Part shown: piece after piece, positions 9,018 through 17,685 of the stretch | Layout of the letters: each line of letters begins with the position of its first letter | Numbering within the stretch: position 1 is the stretch's first letter | Made by a program: the position numbers and the translations under genes | Notes under the pieces: generated by a model | What the model was told of the DNA's origin: nothing | Seen by the model: the letters and a program-made list of their open reading frames with translations, nothing else | Databases searched by the model: none | Origin: Candidatus Accumulibacter similis | GTDB taxonomy: Bacteria; Pseudomonadota; Gammaproteobacteria; Burkholderiales; Rhodocyclaceae | Direction: 5' to 3' | DNA length: 64,000 nt | Assembly (NCBI GenBank): GCA_013347225.1 | Contig: CP054595.1 | Coordinates: forward strand, 248,001-312,000

Positions 9018-10778
9018 ATGATCGTCCCGATGCAGAAGGTAATCGTCCTCTCCCGTGCCGCCGGCCGCGAAGCGGACCTGCTGTCGCTGCGGCAGCTTGG
9101 CGTGCTGCACCCGGTACTTGAGCAGGCCGTCGAACACGAAGACATCGAGGGCGAGCGACGGCGCCTCGACTACATCAGGCGCGCCGCCGAAGTCCTGCCC
9201 AACCTGCCACGCGCGCAGCCTTCAGGAAGAAGCCCCGGCGAGGTGGTCGACGAGTTGTCGCGGCTCCTCCGGCTTCGTCGGGAGACGGCCGAGGAACTCG
9301 AACGTCTGCGCCAGGAGTGCGCGCGCGTGTCGCCGTTCGGTGACTTCTCTCCCGGGGATCTCGCCGCCCTGGCCGGGAAGGGCGTGTTCATCCGCCTGTT
9401 CCAGGCGGCTCCGGACAGTCGTCCGGTGGTGCCGGCGGCTGCGGTATGTCTCGAAACGTCCCGCACCCGAACCGCTGTATCGTTCGTCATCGTCACGGTC
9501 GGCGAAACGCCCGAGATTGCCGCCCAGGAACTGCGCCCGCCGGCGATGTCGCTGGCCGAGATCAAGAGCCGGATCGGCGAAATGGAAGCGACTCAGGCCA
9601 GGATCGCGGACCAGATAGGATGCTTCGCCGGCGATCGTGCCGCTCTGGCCGACATGCGGGCCGAGGCGGAGGAGGCTGTCCAGATGGCCGAGATCCGCGC
9701 CGGCATGAGTTGTGCCGCGGCCGAACTGGTCTACCTGCAGGGCTTTTGCCCCAGCGATGACGTCCCTCGCCTGCGCGAGGCTGCCGGGAAGAACGGCTGG
9801 GGGCTGGTCATCGACGAACCGGCAGCCAGCGACCTGGTGCCGACTTTGATCCGCAACCCGCGCTGGCTGAAGCCGATCGAGTCGGTCTTCGAGCTGATCG
9901 GCATCCTGCCGGGCTATCGTGAGATCGACGTCAGCCTGTGGTTCCTGCTGTTCTTCAGCCTGTTCTTCGCCATGCTGGTGGGCGACGCCGGCTACGGGGC
10001 GATCTTCCTCGGGCTGACGCTTTGGGCGCAGCGCAGATTCCCTACGAGTCCGACCCATGCCTTCACCCTGCTCAAGATCACCAGCGTCGCGACGATCGTC
10101 TGGGGCGTGCTGACCGGCACCTACTTCGGGATTCCAGACCTGCCGGCACCACTCGCGGCCCTGAAACTGAGCTGGCTGGGCGACGAGGAGCATGTCAAGG
10201 ACCTGTGCTTCTGGATTGCCGCGATCCATCTCTCGATCGCGCACGTGTGGAACATCGCCAACCTCATCCGCAGCCCGCAGGCGCTGGCCCAGGTCGGCTG
10301 GCTGTGCGTCGTCTGGTTCATGTTCTTCAGCGCCCGTTCGGTGGTACTCAACCTGCCGTTTCCGTCGATCATGACCTGGGTGTTCGGCGCGGGCGTCGTG
10401 CTCATCGTGCTTTTCATGACACCGCGCCGGAACCTCAGGGACGAGTGGTTCAACCACGTGATGCTGCCACTGAACCTGGTCGGCAGCTTCGTGGACGTGA
10501 TTTCGTACATCCGGCTCTACGCCGTCGGCACCGCCAGCTTTGCCATCGCATCGACCTTCAACATCATGCTGGCACCGATGTTCGACGGCTGGCTGAGTGG
10601 GCTGCTCGCGGCATTGCTGTTGTTCGTCGCGCACACGGTGAACATCGTCCTCTCGGTAATGGGCGTGATGGTGCACGGCATCCGGCTGAATACGCTGGAA
10701 TTCGCCAGTCATCTCGGGCTGCAGTGGAGCGGTTTTCCCTACCGGCCGTGGCAGCGCATGCGGCCAACGTCCCCTTGA
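9018..10778 (+). CDS. ntpI: V-type ATP synthase membrane subunit I
   Basis: Membrane stator (subunit a/I) that carries the ion half-channels, 586 residues, somewhat short for the family. The first 340 residues are the soluble, coiled-coil-rich domain that binds subunit E; about seven membrane helices follow from residue 345 (FLLFFSLFFAMLVGDAGYGA, then the SYIRLYAVGTASFAIAS helix with the conserved arginine of the ion path). I chose the ATG at 9018, preceded by GGAAAAGG, over an upstream in-frame ATG at 8883 whose extra 45 residues have no family character. The 160 bases before it hold no other gene. Confidence 0.92.
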   Translation: MIVPMQKVIVLSRAAGREADLLSLRQLGVLHPVLEQAVEHEDIEGERRRLDYIRRAAEVLPNLPRAQPSGRSPGEVVDELSRLLRLRRETAEELERLRQECARVSPFGDFSPGDLAALAGKGVFIRLFQAAPDSRPVVPAAAVCLETSRTRTAVSFVIVTVGETPEIAAQELRPPAMSLAEIKSRIGEMEATQARIADQIGCFAGDRAALADMRAEAEEAVQMAEIRAGMSCAAAELVYLQGFCPSDDVPRLREAAGKNGWGLVIDEPAASDLVPTLIRNPRWLKPIESVFELIGILPGYREIDVSLWFLLFFSLFFAMLVGDAGYGAIFLGLTLWAQRRFPTSPTHAFTLLKITSVATIVWGVLTGTYFGIPDLPAPLAALKLSWLGDEEHVKDLCFWIAAIHLSIAHVWNIANLIRSPQALAQVGWLCVVWFMFFSARSVVLNLPFPSIMTWVFGAGVVLIVLFMTPRRNLRDEWFNHVMLPLNLVGSFVDVISYIRLYAVGTASFAIASTFNIMLAPMFDGWLSGLLAALLLFVAHTVNIVLSVMGVMVHGIRLNTLEFASHLGLQWSGFPYRPWQRMRPTSP

Positions 10779-10839
10779 ACGGCACGCTGCGGTTGTTCGC
10801 GACCACGATTGGCAAACACCTGACATAAAGGAGATTGAG

Positions 10840-11325
10840 TTGGATACAGATGTGATGGTCAGCCTTGGGCGTCTGGGAGCGGCTGCAGCCGTCGGCCTGG
10901 CTGCAGCCGGTTCTTCCCTGGGCGTTGGCGCGGCCGGTCCGGCCGCTGTCGGCGCCTGGAAGAAGTGCTATGCGCAGGACAGGGCAGCTCCCTTCGTGCT
11001 CTTCGCCTTCATCGGGGCGCCGATGTCGCAGACAATCTACGGCATGATTCTGATGGGCTGGATCAATACCGCACTCGATGCCTCGCTCGCTGCACATCAG
11101 GCGATCAACTGGGGGGGCATGCTTGGCGCCGGGATCTTCGGTGGTCTCGGCATGGGCGTCTCGGCCTGGTACCAGGGAGTGATCGGCGCCGCCGCAGCCG
11201 ATGCCATGGCTGAAACCGGCAAGGGTTTTGGCAATTACCTGATGACCCTGGGCATCATCGAAACGCTGGCCATCCTGGTTCTGGTGTTCATTCCGCCCGC
11301 GTTCCGTCTTGCTGGTGGCGCCTGA
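10840..11325 (+). CDS. ntpK: V-type ATP synthase rotor ring subunit K
   Basis: Ion-translocating ring protein, 161 residues, a duplicated hairpin with four membrane helices. The essential carboxylate of helix 4 is Glu141 (LGIIETLAILVLV). The other residues that bind sodium in Enterococcus hirae NtpK also have counterparts: Ser63 and Gln64 in helix 2 (PMSQTIYG) and Gln112 in helix 3 (WYQG), so the ring may carry Na+ rather than H+. Only the second hairpin keeps a carboxylate, as is normal for this subunit. The start is TTG at 10840, with AAAGGAG 6 bases upstream. It is the last gene of the operon. Confidence 0.93.
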   Translation: MDTDVMVSLGRLGAAAAVGLAAAGSSLGVGAAGPAAVGAWKKCYAQDRAAPFVLFAFIGAPMSQTIYGMILMGWINTALDASLAAHQAINWGGMLGAGIFGGLGMGVSAWYQGVIGAAAADAMAETGKGFGNYLMTLGIIETLAILVLVFIPPAFRLAGGA

Positions 11326-11635
11326 CAGATTGTGACGAAATCGTCGCGAACAGGGGCAGAGCGTACCGGCAGAAAACCGCCGGGGCATCTCCGAGAAGGC
11401 TCATCCTGCTGATTATTCATCAGTTTGATCATCCGGCAGAGGACTACACGGGAGTCGTCAAAGCGTTCTCCCACGCATCGCAGATGTGCCATAATCGCTG
11501 ACGCTGCTTACGGCTTCCGTGACAGCGAGTTCGTGTCTGACGGCACAGCCCGATGATTTGCCCGTTACGAGGCGAAGCGCAGGCAATCGGGTCCAGGAGG
11601 AGATGCATGTTCTGTCGTCCATGGAGGGATGTCCG
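11326..11635 (+). other. Intergenic region between the V-ATPase and TRAP operons
   Basis: This 310-base gap has no gene. It holds a short weak hairpin (CTGAT-TATTC-ATCAG) about 85 bases after ntpK and a possible -10 box CATAAT at 11490-11495 with no good -35 partner, perhaps the start of the dctQ message. A strong AGGAGG at 11595-11600 sits too close to the ATG at 11603 to be its normal ribosome site. Confidence 0.4.
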
Positions 11636-12223
11636 GTGAATGGTTTGCTCAAACTCTCGCAGCTGATCGACGGGCTCACCGAGCGCGTCGGCAAGGCACT
11701 GATCTGGCTCGTCCTGATCGTCACCCTGATCGCAGCCGGCAACGCGGTCATGCGCTACATCTGGAACTACAGCTCGAACGCCTTTCTCGAAATCCAGTGG
11801 TACCTGTTCTCGGCGATCTTCCTGCTCGGTGCCGGCTACACGCTGCTACGCAACGAGCATGTGCGCATCGACCTGATTGCCGGCCGGCTGAGCCGCCGCG
11901 GCCAGGCCTGGATCGACATCTTCGGCATCATCTTCTTCCTGCTGCCGATGGCGATCGCCATCATGTACATGTCGTGGCCGATCTTTCTCCTCGCGCTGCA
12001 AAGCGACGAGCAGTCGAGCAACGCCGGTGGCCTGGCGGTGTGGCCGGTCCGCCTGCTGGTGCCGATCGGCTTCTTCCTGCTCGTCCTGCAGGGCCTTTCC
12101 GAGCTGATCAAGCGCTTCGGTTTCCTGCAGGGACTGTGCCCCGACCCGACGGAGAAAGGCCACAAGCCGACACCTGAAGAGGAACTGGCGCTGGCGATCA
12201 AGGCACAGAAGGGAGAGCTCTGA
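11636..12223 (+). CDS. dctQ: TRAP transporter small membrane subunit (DctQ family)
   Basis: Small integral subunit of a tripartite ATP-independent periplasmic transporter, about 195 residues with four membrane helices (residues about 20-40, 55-75, 98-118 and 143-163). The NAVMRYIWNYSSNAFLEIQWY segment is typical of DctQ. I chose the GTG at 11636 because GGAGG lies 8 bases before it and the protein then begins like its family; ATGs at 11621 and 11603 are in frame and remain possible. It overlaps the dctM start by one base. The substrate is most likely a carboxylate, but this is not shown by the sequence. Confidence 0.88.
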   Translation: MNGLLKLSQLIDGLTERVGKALIWLVLIVTLIAAGNAVMRYIWNYSSNAFLEIQWYLFSAIFLLGAGYTLLRNEHVRIDLIAGRLSRRGQAWIDIFGIIFFLLPMAIAIMYMSWPIFLLALQSDEQSSNAGGLAVWPVRLLVPIGFFLLVLQGLSELIKRFGFLQGLCPDPTEKGHKPTPEEELALAIKAQKGEL

Positions 12224-13719
12224 TGACCGACTTCCTGATAGCCAACATGGCGCCGATCATCTTCGCCTCGATGGTCATCTTCCTGCTCGTCGGTTTCCCG
12301 GTCGCCTTCGCGCTGGCAGCCAACGGCATCTTCTTTGGCCTCATCGGCATCGAACTCGGGCTGCTTGGACCGCAGCTGTTCCAGGCCCTGCCGGACCGCA
12401 TCTTCGGCATCATGAACAACGACACGCTGCTGGCGATCCCGTTCTTCACCTTCATGGGACTGATCCTCGAGCGATCGGGGATGGCCGAGGACCTGCTCGA
12501 CACCATCGGCCAGCTCTTCGGGCCACTGCGCGGCGGCCTCGCGTTCGCGGTGATCTTCGTCGGTGCGCTGCTCGCCGCGACCACCGGCGTCGTCGCCGCG
12601 TCGGTGATCTCGATGGGACTGATCTCGCTGCCGATCATGCTGCGCTACGGCTACGACACGAAGCTCGCGACCGGCGTCATCGCCGCTTCGGGAACGCTGG
12701 CACAAATCGTTCCGCCGTCGCTGGTGCTGATCATCATGGCCGACCAGCTCGGCAAGTCGGTCGGCGACATGTACAAGGGCGCTTTTCTGCCCGCCATGGT
12801 ACTGACGGTTTTTTACGTCGGCTACGTGATCCTCGTCGCCATCTTCAAGCCGCGCTGGGCACCTGCATTGCCAGCCGAGGCACGAACGCTGCACGGCGCC
12901 AAGTTGCTGATGCGCGTGCTGACGACACTGCTGCCACCGCTGTTCCTGATCTTCCTTGTTCTCGGGACGATCTTCCTCGGCATCGCGACGCCGACCGAAG
13001 GCGGCGCGATGGGTGCCACCGGCGCGCTGATCATGGCGCTGGCGCGCAAGCGACTGAGCTGGAGCCTGCTCCGGCAGGCGATGGAAACGACCGCCAAGCT
13101 GACCACCTTCGTCGTTTTCATCCTCGTCGGCGCACGGGTGTTCTCGCTGACCTTCTACGGCGTCGATGGCCACCGTTGGGTCGAGCACCTGCTGACCGGA
13201 CTGCCGGGCGGCGAGGTCGGCTTCCTGATCGTCGTCAATGTGCTCGTCTTCCTGCTTGCCTTCTTCCTTGACTTCTTCGAACTCTCGTTCATCGTCGTGC
13301 CACTGCTCGGACCGGTGGCGCAGGCGCTCGGAATCGACCTCATCTGGTTCGGCGTGCTGCTGGCGGTGAACATGCAGACTTCGTTCATGCATCCGCCCTT
13401 CGGCTTTGCGCTCTTCTATTTGCGCTCGGTGGCACCGGCCGCCGTCAAGACGACCGACATCTACTGGGGGGCGATCCCCTTCGTCTGCATCCAGATCATC
13501 ATGGTCGCAATCCTCATCTTCTTCCCGCAACTGGTCACGTTCGGCCTCGACCAGGACGTCAAGGTCGATCTGGATTCGGTGCAGATCGAAATGCCGAGCT
13601 CCGACTACGGCACACCTGCGACGCCGCCCGGACTGGAGGCTCCGAAGGACCCGGCAGCCGACTCGGAAGACGCCGCCAGCAAGGCGATACGCGATGCGAT
13701 GAAACAGGAGGCGAAGTAG
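12223..13719 (+). CDS. dctM: TRAP transporter large membrane subunit (DctM family)
   Basis: Large sodium-coupled membrane subunit of the TRAP transporter, 498 residues with about 12-13 membrane segments. Family signatures include PFFTFMGLILERSGMAEDLL and the AASGTLAQIVPPSLVLIIMAD re-entrant segment. It is about 60-70 residues longer than most DctM proteins because of a charged, proline-rich cytoplasmic tail after the last helix (from about residue 440). It is coupled to dctQ. The partner binding protein dctP lies on the opposite strand just beyond a shared terminator. Confidence 0.93.
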   Translation: MTDFLIANMAPIIFASMVIFLLVGFPVAFALAANGIFFGLIGIELGLLGPQLFQALPDRIFGIMNNDTLLAIPFFTFMGLILERSGMAEDLLDTIGQLFGPLRGGLAFAVIFVGALLAATTGVVAASVISMGLISLPIMLRYGYDTKLATGVIAASGTLAQIVPPSLVLIIMADQLGKSVGDMYKGAFLPAMVLTVFYVGYVILVAIFKPRWAPALPAEARTLHGAKLLMRVLTTLLPPLFLIFLVLGTIFLGIATPTEGGAMGATGALIMALARKRLSWSLLRQAMETTAKLTTFVVFILVGARVFSLTFYGVDGHRWVEHLLTGLPGGEVGFLIVVNVLVFLLAFFLDFFELSFIVVPLLGPVAQALGIDLIWFGVLLAVNMQTSFMHPPFGFALFYLRSVAPAAVKTTDIYWGAIPFVCIQIIMVAILIFFPQLVTFGLDQDVKVDLDSVQIEMPSSDYGTPATPPGLEAPKDPAADSEDAASKAIRDAMKQEAK

Positions 13720-13765
13720 CCCCTGCGGCGAGCGAGAAGCGCATCGGTCGCCGGCCTGCTGCAGA

Positions 13766-13805
13766 AGAATGGGGAGCGGGGCAACACAGCCCCGCTCCCC
13801 ATTCT
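13766..13805. terminator. Perfect bidirectional hairpin between dctM and dctP
   Basis: A 17-base stem, AGAATGGGGAGCGGGGC (13766-13782), pairs without mismatch with 13789-13805 around a 6-base loop AACACA. It lies 46 bases past the dctM stop and 56 bases past the dctP stop, so it can end both converging messages. No long T run follows on either strand. Confidence 0.8.
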
Positions 13806-13861
13806 GTCCTGCCGGGTAGCGCGCAGCGGGCAAGCAACGGCCGCTGCGCGAGTAAGACGCC

Positions 13862-14941
13862 CTAGCGTTTGCTGAAGATGTAGTTGGTGTACGAACCCTC
13901 GGCGACTCGCATCCAGAGAACCTGGTCGTCCATGAACTTCTTGTAGTCGTCGTACACCTTCTTGAACTCGGCATTCTTCGCCGATGTCTCGGCATAAAGC
14001 TCCATCGCGGCCTTGTAGCAGGCGTCCATGACTTCCTTCGGGAACTGTTTCAACTGCGTTCCCGAGCCGACGAGTTGCTTCAGCGCCGTCGGATTCCTGG
14101 CATCGTATTTGGCGACCATGTCTACGTGCGCATCGGCACAGGCGATCTGCAGGATGGTCTGGTACTCCTTCGGCAGCTCTGCCCACTTCTTCCGGTTGAC
14201 ATAGGCCGACACCTGCGGACCGCCCTCCCACCATCCTGGGTAATAGTAGAACTTGGCCACCTTGTTGAAACCGAGCTTCTGATCGTCGTATGGGCCGATC
14301 CACTCGGCGGCGTCGATCGTGCCCTTCTCGAGTGCCGGATAGATGTCGCCACCCGGAATCTGCTGCGGCACCGCTCCCAGCTTGGTGAGGACGGCACCGG
14401 CGAAGCCGCCGATGCGAATCTTCAACCCATTGAGGTCAGCTACCGTCTTGATCTCCTTGCGATACCAGCCGCCCATCTGGGTCGTCGTGTTGCCGCAGGG
14501 AATGGTCATGATGTTCGACTTGCCGAAGAACTCGCCAAGCAGCTTGCCACCGTTGCCGTGACGCATCCAGGCGTCCATCATGCGATTCGTCATGCCGAAG
14601 GGAACCGCCGTCTCCAGCGCGTACGTGGGATCCTTGCCGAAGAAGTAGTAGGAGACGGTATGGCCCATTTCCACCGTGCCGTCCTTGACGGCATCGAAGA
14701 CCGCTGGCCCGGGGACGATCTCGCCACCCGCGAAGACCTGGATCTGGAACTTGCCGCCGGTTGCCTCGGCAACGCGCTTGGCCATGACTTCGGCACCTCC
14801 GTAGATGGTGTCGAGGCTCTTCGGGAAGCTCGAAGCCAGGCGCCACTTGATCGTCGGCGCACTCTGGGCAATTGCCGGCATGGCCATGGTGCCGGCGGCA
14901 AGACCGACACCAGCATTCTTCAAGAACGAACGTCTTTCCAC
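13862..14941 (-). CDS. dctP: TRAP transporter substrate-binding protein (DctP family)
   Basis: Periplasmic solute receptor, 359 residues. The N-terminus MERRSFLKNAGVGLAAG followed by AMPAIAQSA is a twin-arginine type signal peptide, so export is probably through Tat. The mature part has the DctP pattern, including KVAKFYYYPGWWEGGPQVSA and the conserved arginine region (NGLKIRIGGFAGAVL) that contacts a substrate carboxylate. The tryptophan/tyrosine-rich ligand region resembles receptors for 2-oxo or other monocarboxylic acids, but the ligand cannot be assigned. The start is GTG at 14941 with AGGAGA 8 bases upstream. It converges with dctQM, an unusual but known arrangement. Confidence 0.93.
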   Translation of the reverse strand: MERRSFLKNAGVGLAAGTMAMPAIAQSAPTIKWRLASSFPKSLDTIYGGAEVMAKRVAEATGGKFQIQVFAGGEIVPGPAVFDAVKDGTVEMGHTVSYYFFGKDPTYALETAVPFGMTNRMMDAWMRHGNGGKLLGEFFGKSNIMTIPCGNTTTQMGGWYRKEIKTVADLNGLKIRIGGFAGAVLTKLGAVPQQIPGGDIYPALEKGTIDAAEWIGPYDDQKLGFNKVAKFYYYPGWWEGGPQVSAYVNRKKWAELPKEYQTILQIACADAHVDMVAKYDARNPTALKQLVGSGTQLKQFPKEVMDACYKAAMELYAETSAKNAEFKKVYDDYKKFMDDQVLWMRVAEGSYTNYIFSKR

Positions 14942-14985
14942 TTTCTTGTCTCCTGTAAGGTTTGTTGTCAGCGAGGTGCACGGCG

Positions 14986-14991
14986 ATTATA
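14986..14991 (-). promoter_or_regulatory. Putative dctP promoter (-10 box)
   Basis: A perfect TATAAT on the minus strand lies about 45 bases before the dctP GTG. Upstream are only weak -35 candidates (GATGCA at 17 bases or TTGATG at 19 bases). Confidence 0.45.
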
Positions 14992-15062
14992 GCCAAAGCT
15001 GCCGTGCTTGCATCAAGGACTTGCCGTTGCGGACGGCGACGTTCCGTCATCGGCGAGGCGAA

Positions 15063-16436
15063 TCAGTCGCCTGCGACCTTCATCTCTTCGGTCAGGATCG
15101 AACCAACCTGCTTCGAGCCCCGAACGACGACGTCGGTGCCGACGGCAACGATGTTGCGGAACATGTCGCGCAGGTTGCCGGCAATGGTGACTCCTTCCAC
15201 GGGGTGCACGATGGCGCCCCCTTCGACCCAATAGCCGGCAGCGCCGCGCGAATAGTCGCCGGTGACGTAGTTGACACCTTGGCCGAGCAGCTCGGTGACC
15301 AGCAGTCCACGTCCCATCTTGCGCAACAGCCCCGGCAGATCGCGCTTTCCAGGGCGGACGATCAGGTTGTGACAGCCACCGGCATTGCCCGTGGTCTGCA
15401 TCCCCAGCTTGCGGGCGCTGTAGGCGCTGAGGAAATAGCCCTGCAGCCGACCGCCAGTGACCACTTCGCGGTCCTGTGTGGCAACACCGTCGTTGTCGAA
15501 ATAGCTGCTGGCGAGCGCGCGTGGCAGGTGTGGCCGCTCGCTGATGTGCAGCTTGCTCGGGAAGATGCGCTTGCCCAGGCTGTCGAGGAGGAAGGAGGTG
15601 CGGCGATAGAGGCTGCCGCCGCTCGCCGCGTGCACGAAATTGCCGATCAGCGACGCTGCCAGCGGCGCCTCGAACAACACCGGCACCTTGCAGGTTCTGA
15701 TCCTGCGCGCGCCGAGACGGGACAGCGCGCGTTGCGCGGCGCGCTCGCCGATCGCCTCGGCCGAACCGAGCGCCAGCGGGTCGCGGGCGACCTCGTACCA
15801 GTCGTCCCGCTGCATGTTGTCGTTGCGGCCGGCAATCAGCGAGCACGACAGGTAGTGACGCGAACTCGGATAGCCGGCGATGAAGCCAAGGCTGTTGGCG
15901 GCAACGAACTGACCTTCCTGGATAGACACCGTCGCACCTTCCGAATTGCTGATCTCGGGACTGACGGCAAAGGCAGCCTGCTCACAGCGGCGGGCGATGG
16001 CAACGGCATCGTCGACCGAAAGCCGCCACGGATGATAAAGCTCGAGGTCCGGCTGGCTGTTGACATCGGTCGCCAGCAGAGTGGCGTCGGCCAGGCCGGC
16101 GCAGGGGTCCTCGGCGGTGAAGCGGGCGATGCTCAACGCCGCCTCGACGGTCTCGCGCACGGCCCTGGGCGAGAAATCCGAGGTGTTGGCGTGTCCTTTG
16201 CGCCGGCCTAGGTAGACCGAGACCGAGACGCCCTTGTCCCGGTTGTACTCGATGGTCTCGACCTCGCCGCAGCGCACGCTCACCGACTGCCCGAAGCCCG
16301 TCGAGACGTCGACCTCGCAGGCGCTCGCCCCCTGCCTGCCAGCGTGCGCGAGGACATCGCGCGCCAGCTCGCGCAACGCGTCAAGGCTGTGGCTGAAACG
16401 TGATTCGCTGCTGGCGGGCGGGACTGAACGGGACAT
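15063..16436 (-). CDS. pmbA: Metalloprotease PmbA/TldE
   Basis: TldE/PmbA subunit of the TldD/TldE peptidase that trims small modified peptides and is linked to gyrase-toxin maturation, 457 residues, cytoplasmic. Recognised by the N-terminal repeat region (GEVETIEYNRDKGVSVSVYLGRR), the SSYFDNDGVATQDREVV and NYVTGDYSRGAAGYWVEGG blocks and the usual length. Its TldD partner is not in this window. The ATG at 16436 gives the family-like MSRSVPPASSESRFSHSLD; the open frame continues upstream through the antisense of darP and was not used. Divergent from darP, a pairing common in proteobacteria. Confidence 0.93.
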   Translation of the reverse strand: MSRSVPPASSESRFSHSLDALRELARDVLAHAGRQGASACEVDVSTGFGQSVSVRCGEVETIEYNRDKGVSVSVYLGRRKGHANTSDFSPRAVRETVEAALSIARFTAEDPCAGLADATLLATDVNSQPDLELYHPWRLSVDDAVAIARRCEQAAFAVSPEISNSEGATVSIQEGQFVAANSLGFIAGYPSSRHYLSCSLIAGRNDNMQRDDWYEVARDPLALGSAEAIGERAAQRALSRLGARRIRTCKVPVLFEAPLAASLIGNFVHAASGGSLYRRTSFLLDSLGKRIFPSKLHISERPHLPRALASSYFDNDGVATQDREVVTGGRLQGYFLSAYSARKLGMQTTGNAGGCHNLIVRPGKRDLPGLLRKMGRGLLVTELLGQGVNYVTGDYSRGAAGYWVEGGAIVHPVEGVTIAGNLRDMFRNIVAVGTDVVVRGSKQVGSILTEEMKVAGD

Positions 16437-16532
16437 TGGGTCTGGCCGGCGACAAAAGCCGCTATCATAGCAGCTCCCGGCACCGCCACCGGCCCACCGG
16501 CCGCCGCCGCCGACAACACCGGTACAGCGCCC

Positions 16533-17090
16533 ATGAGCAGCCACTCCACTGCGGCAGACAGGCAGGAAGATCCGCAACCGCCGTCGAAGACGAAACGCAA
16601 GCACGCAATGGCGGAGCTGCAGGGACTGGGTGAGCAACTCGTGGCACTGCCCGACGACCGTCTGCGCCAGGTGGAGTTGCCCGAGGGCCTGCGGCTGGCG
16701 GTCGTCGAGGCTCGCGGCATGACGCGCCAGGACGACGCACGGCGCCGGCAGATGCAGTACATCGGCCGGCTGATGCGGGCGGTCGACCCGCAACCGATTC
16801 GCGAGGTCCTGGCGGCGGCGCGCGGCGACTCCGCCGGCGAAACGGCGATGCTGCACCGGGTCGAGCGCTTGCGCAGCGAGCTTCTCGCCGACGAGAAGCT
16901 TCTGTTCACGATTGCCAGCCGCTCGCCGGCGGTCGACCTGCAGCAGTTGCGCTCGCTGCGGCGGGCAGCCCTCGCCGAGCAGGCGCAGGGCAAGGCACCA
17001 CGCAGCTACCGTGCGTTGTTTCGGCTGCTCCGGGAAATCGATCAGAAGGCGGCGACCTTGCATGGGGATGGCGATGATGAACGGCAATGA
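16533..17090 (+). CDS. darP: Ribosome biogenesis factor DarP (YjgA, DUF615)
   Basis: Small helical protein of 185 residues that binds late 50S ribosome precursors. The family pattern is clear: the basic KTKRKHAMAELQGLGEQLV start, LPEGLRLAVVEARGMTR, then RRRQMQYIGRLMRAVDP and a C-terminal RALFRLLREIDQ helix. It is divergently placed from pmbA with a 96-base gap, and its end overlaps the start of mogA. The PmbA-YjgA divergence is a standard neighbourhood in beta- and gammaproteobacteria. Confidence 0.93.
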   Translation: MSSHSTAADRQEDPQPPSKTKRKHAMAELQGLGEQLVALPDDRLRQVELPEGLRLAVVEARGMTRQDDARRRQMQYIGRLMRAVDPQPIREVLAAARGDSAGETAMLHRVERLRSELLADEKLLFTIASRSPAVDLQQLRSLRRAALAEQAQGKAPRSYRALFRLLREIDQKAATLHGDGDDERQ

Positions 17091-17673
17091 GGAGTTGCTG
17101 GTCGGACTGGTTTCGATCAGCGATCGCGCTGCACAGGGCGTCTACGAGGACCGGGGGCTGCCGGCGCTCGACCACTGGTTGCGGCTTGCCGTCAGCAGCC
17201 CGTGGCGAAGCGAAACGCGCCTGATCGCCGATGATCGTCCGTCGATCGAGCAGACGCTGATCGACCTCGTCGACCGCATCGGCTGTCATCTCATACTGAC
17301 CACCGGCGGCACCGGACCAGCCGCCCGCGACCAGACTCCGGAAGCGACGCTGGCCGTCGCCGACAGGCTGATGCCAGGCTTCGGCGAGGAGATGCGGCGA
17401 ATCAGCCTGAACTTCGTGCCGACGGCGATCCTCTCGCGCCAGGTGGCGGTGATTCGTCGCCAGACACTGATCGTCAACCTCCCCGGGCAGCCGAAGGCGA
17501 TCCGCGAGACGCTCGAAGGGCTCAGGACCGCCGATGGCAGCCTGCTGGTCAGCGGCATCTTCGCCGCCATCCCCTACTGCATCGACCTCCTGGGCGGTCC
17601 CTACGTCGAAACGCGCGAAGAGGTCGTCAAGGCCTTTCGGCCGAAATCCGCGCAGCGATCGCAACCAGCCTGA
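17074..17673 (+). CDS. mogA: Molybdopterin adenylyltransferase MogA
   Basis: Adenylates molybdopterin before molybdenum insertion during molybdenum cofactor synthesis, about 199 residues. The nucleotide/pterin site motif TTGGTGPAARDQTPEAT and the LPGQPKAIRETLEGL block are typical of MogA. It matters here because NasA further along the window needs a molybdenum cofactor. The exact start is open: ATGs lie at 17062, 17068, 17074 and 17077; GGGG at 17064-17067 best fits the last two. The start region overlaps the end of darP. Confidence 0.92.
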   Translation: MMNGNEELLVGLVSISDRAAQGVYEDRGLPALDHWLRLAVSSPWRSETRLIADDRPSIEQTLIDLVDRIGCHLILTTGGTGPAARDQTPEATLAVADRLMPGFGEEMRRISLNFVPTAILSRQVAVIRRQTLIVNLPGQPKAIRETLEGLRTADGSLLVSGIFAAIPYCIDLLGGPYVETREEVVKAFRPKSAQRSQPA

Positions 17674-17685
17674 TCGCTTTTTGCC

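Noticed and set aside
11836..13995. Open frame of 719 codons on the minus strand
   Set aside because: Antisense to the clear dctQM genes and low-complexity in composition; not a gene.
16437..17087. 217-codon N-terminal extension of pmbA
   Set aside because: It lies antisense to darP and mogA, and the protein family starts at the ATG at 16436.
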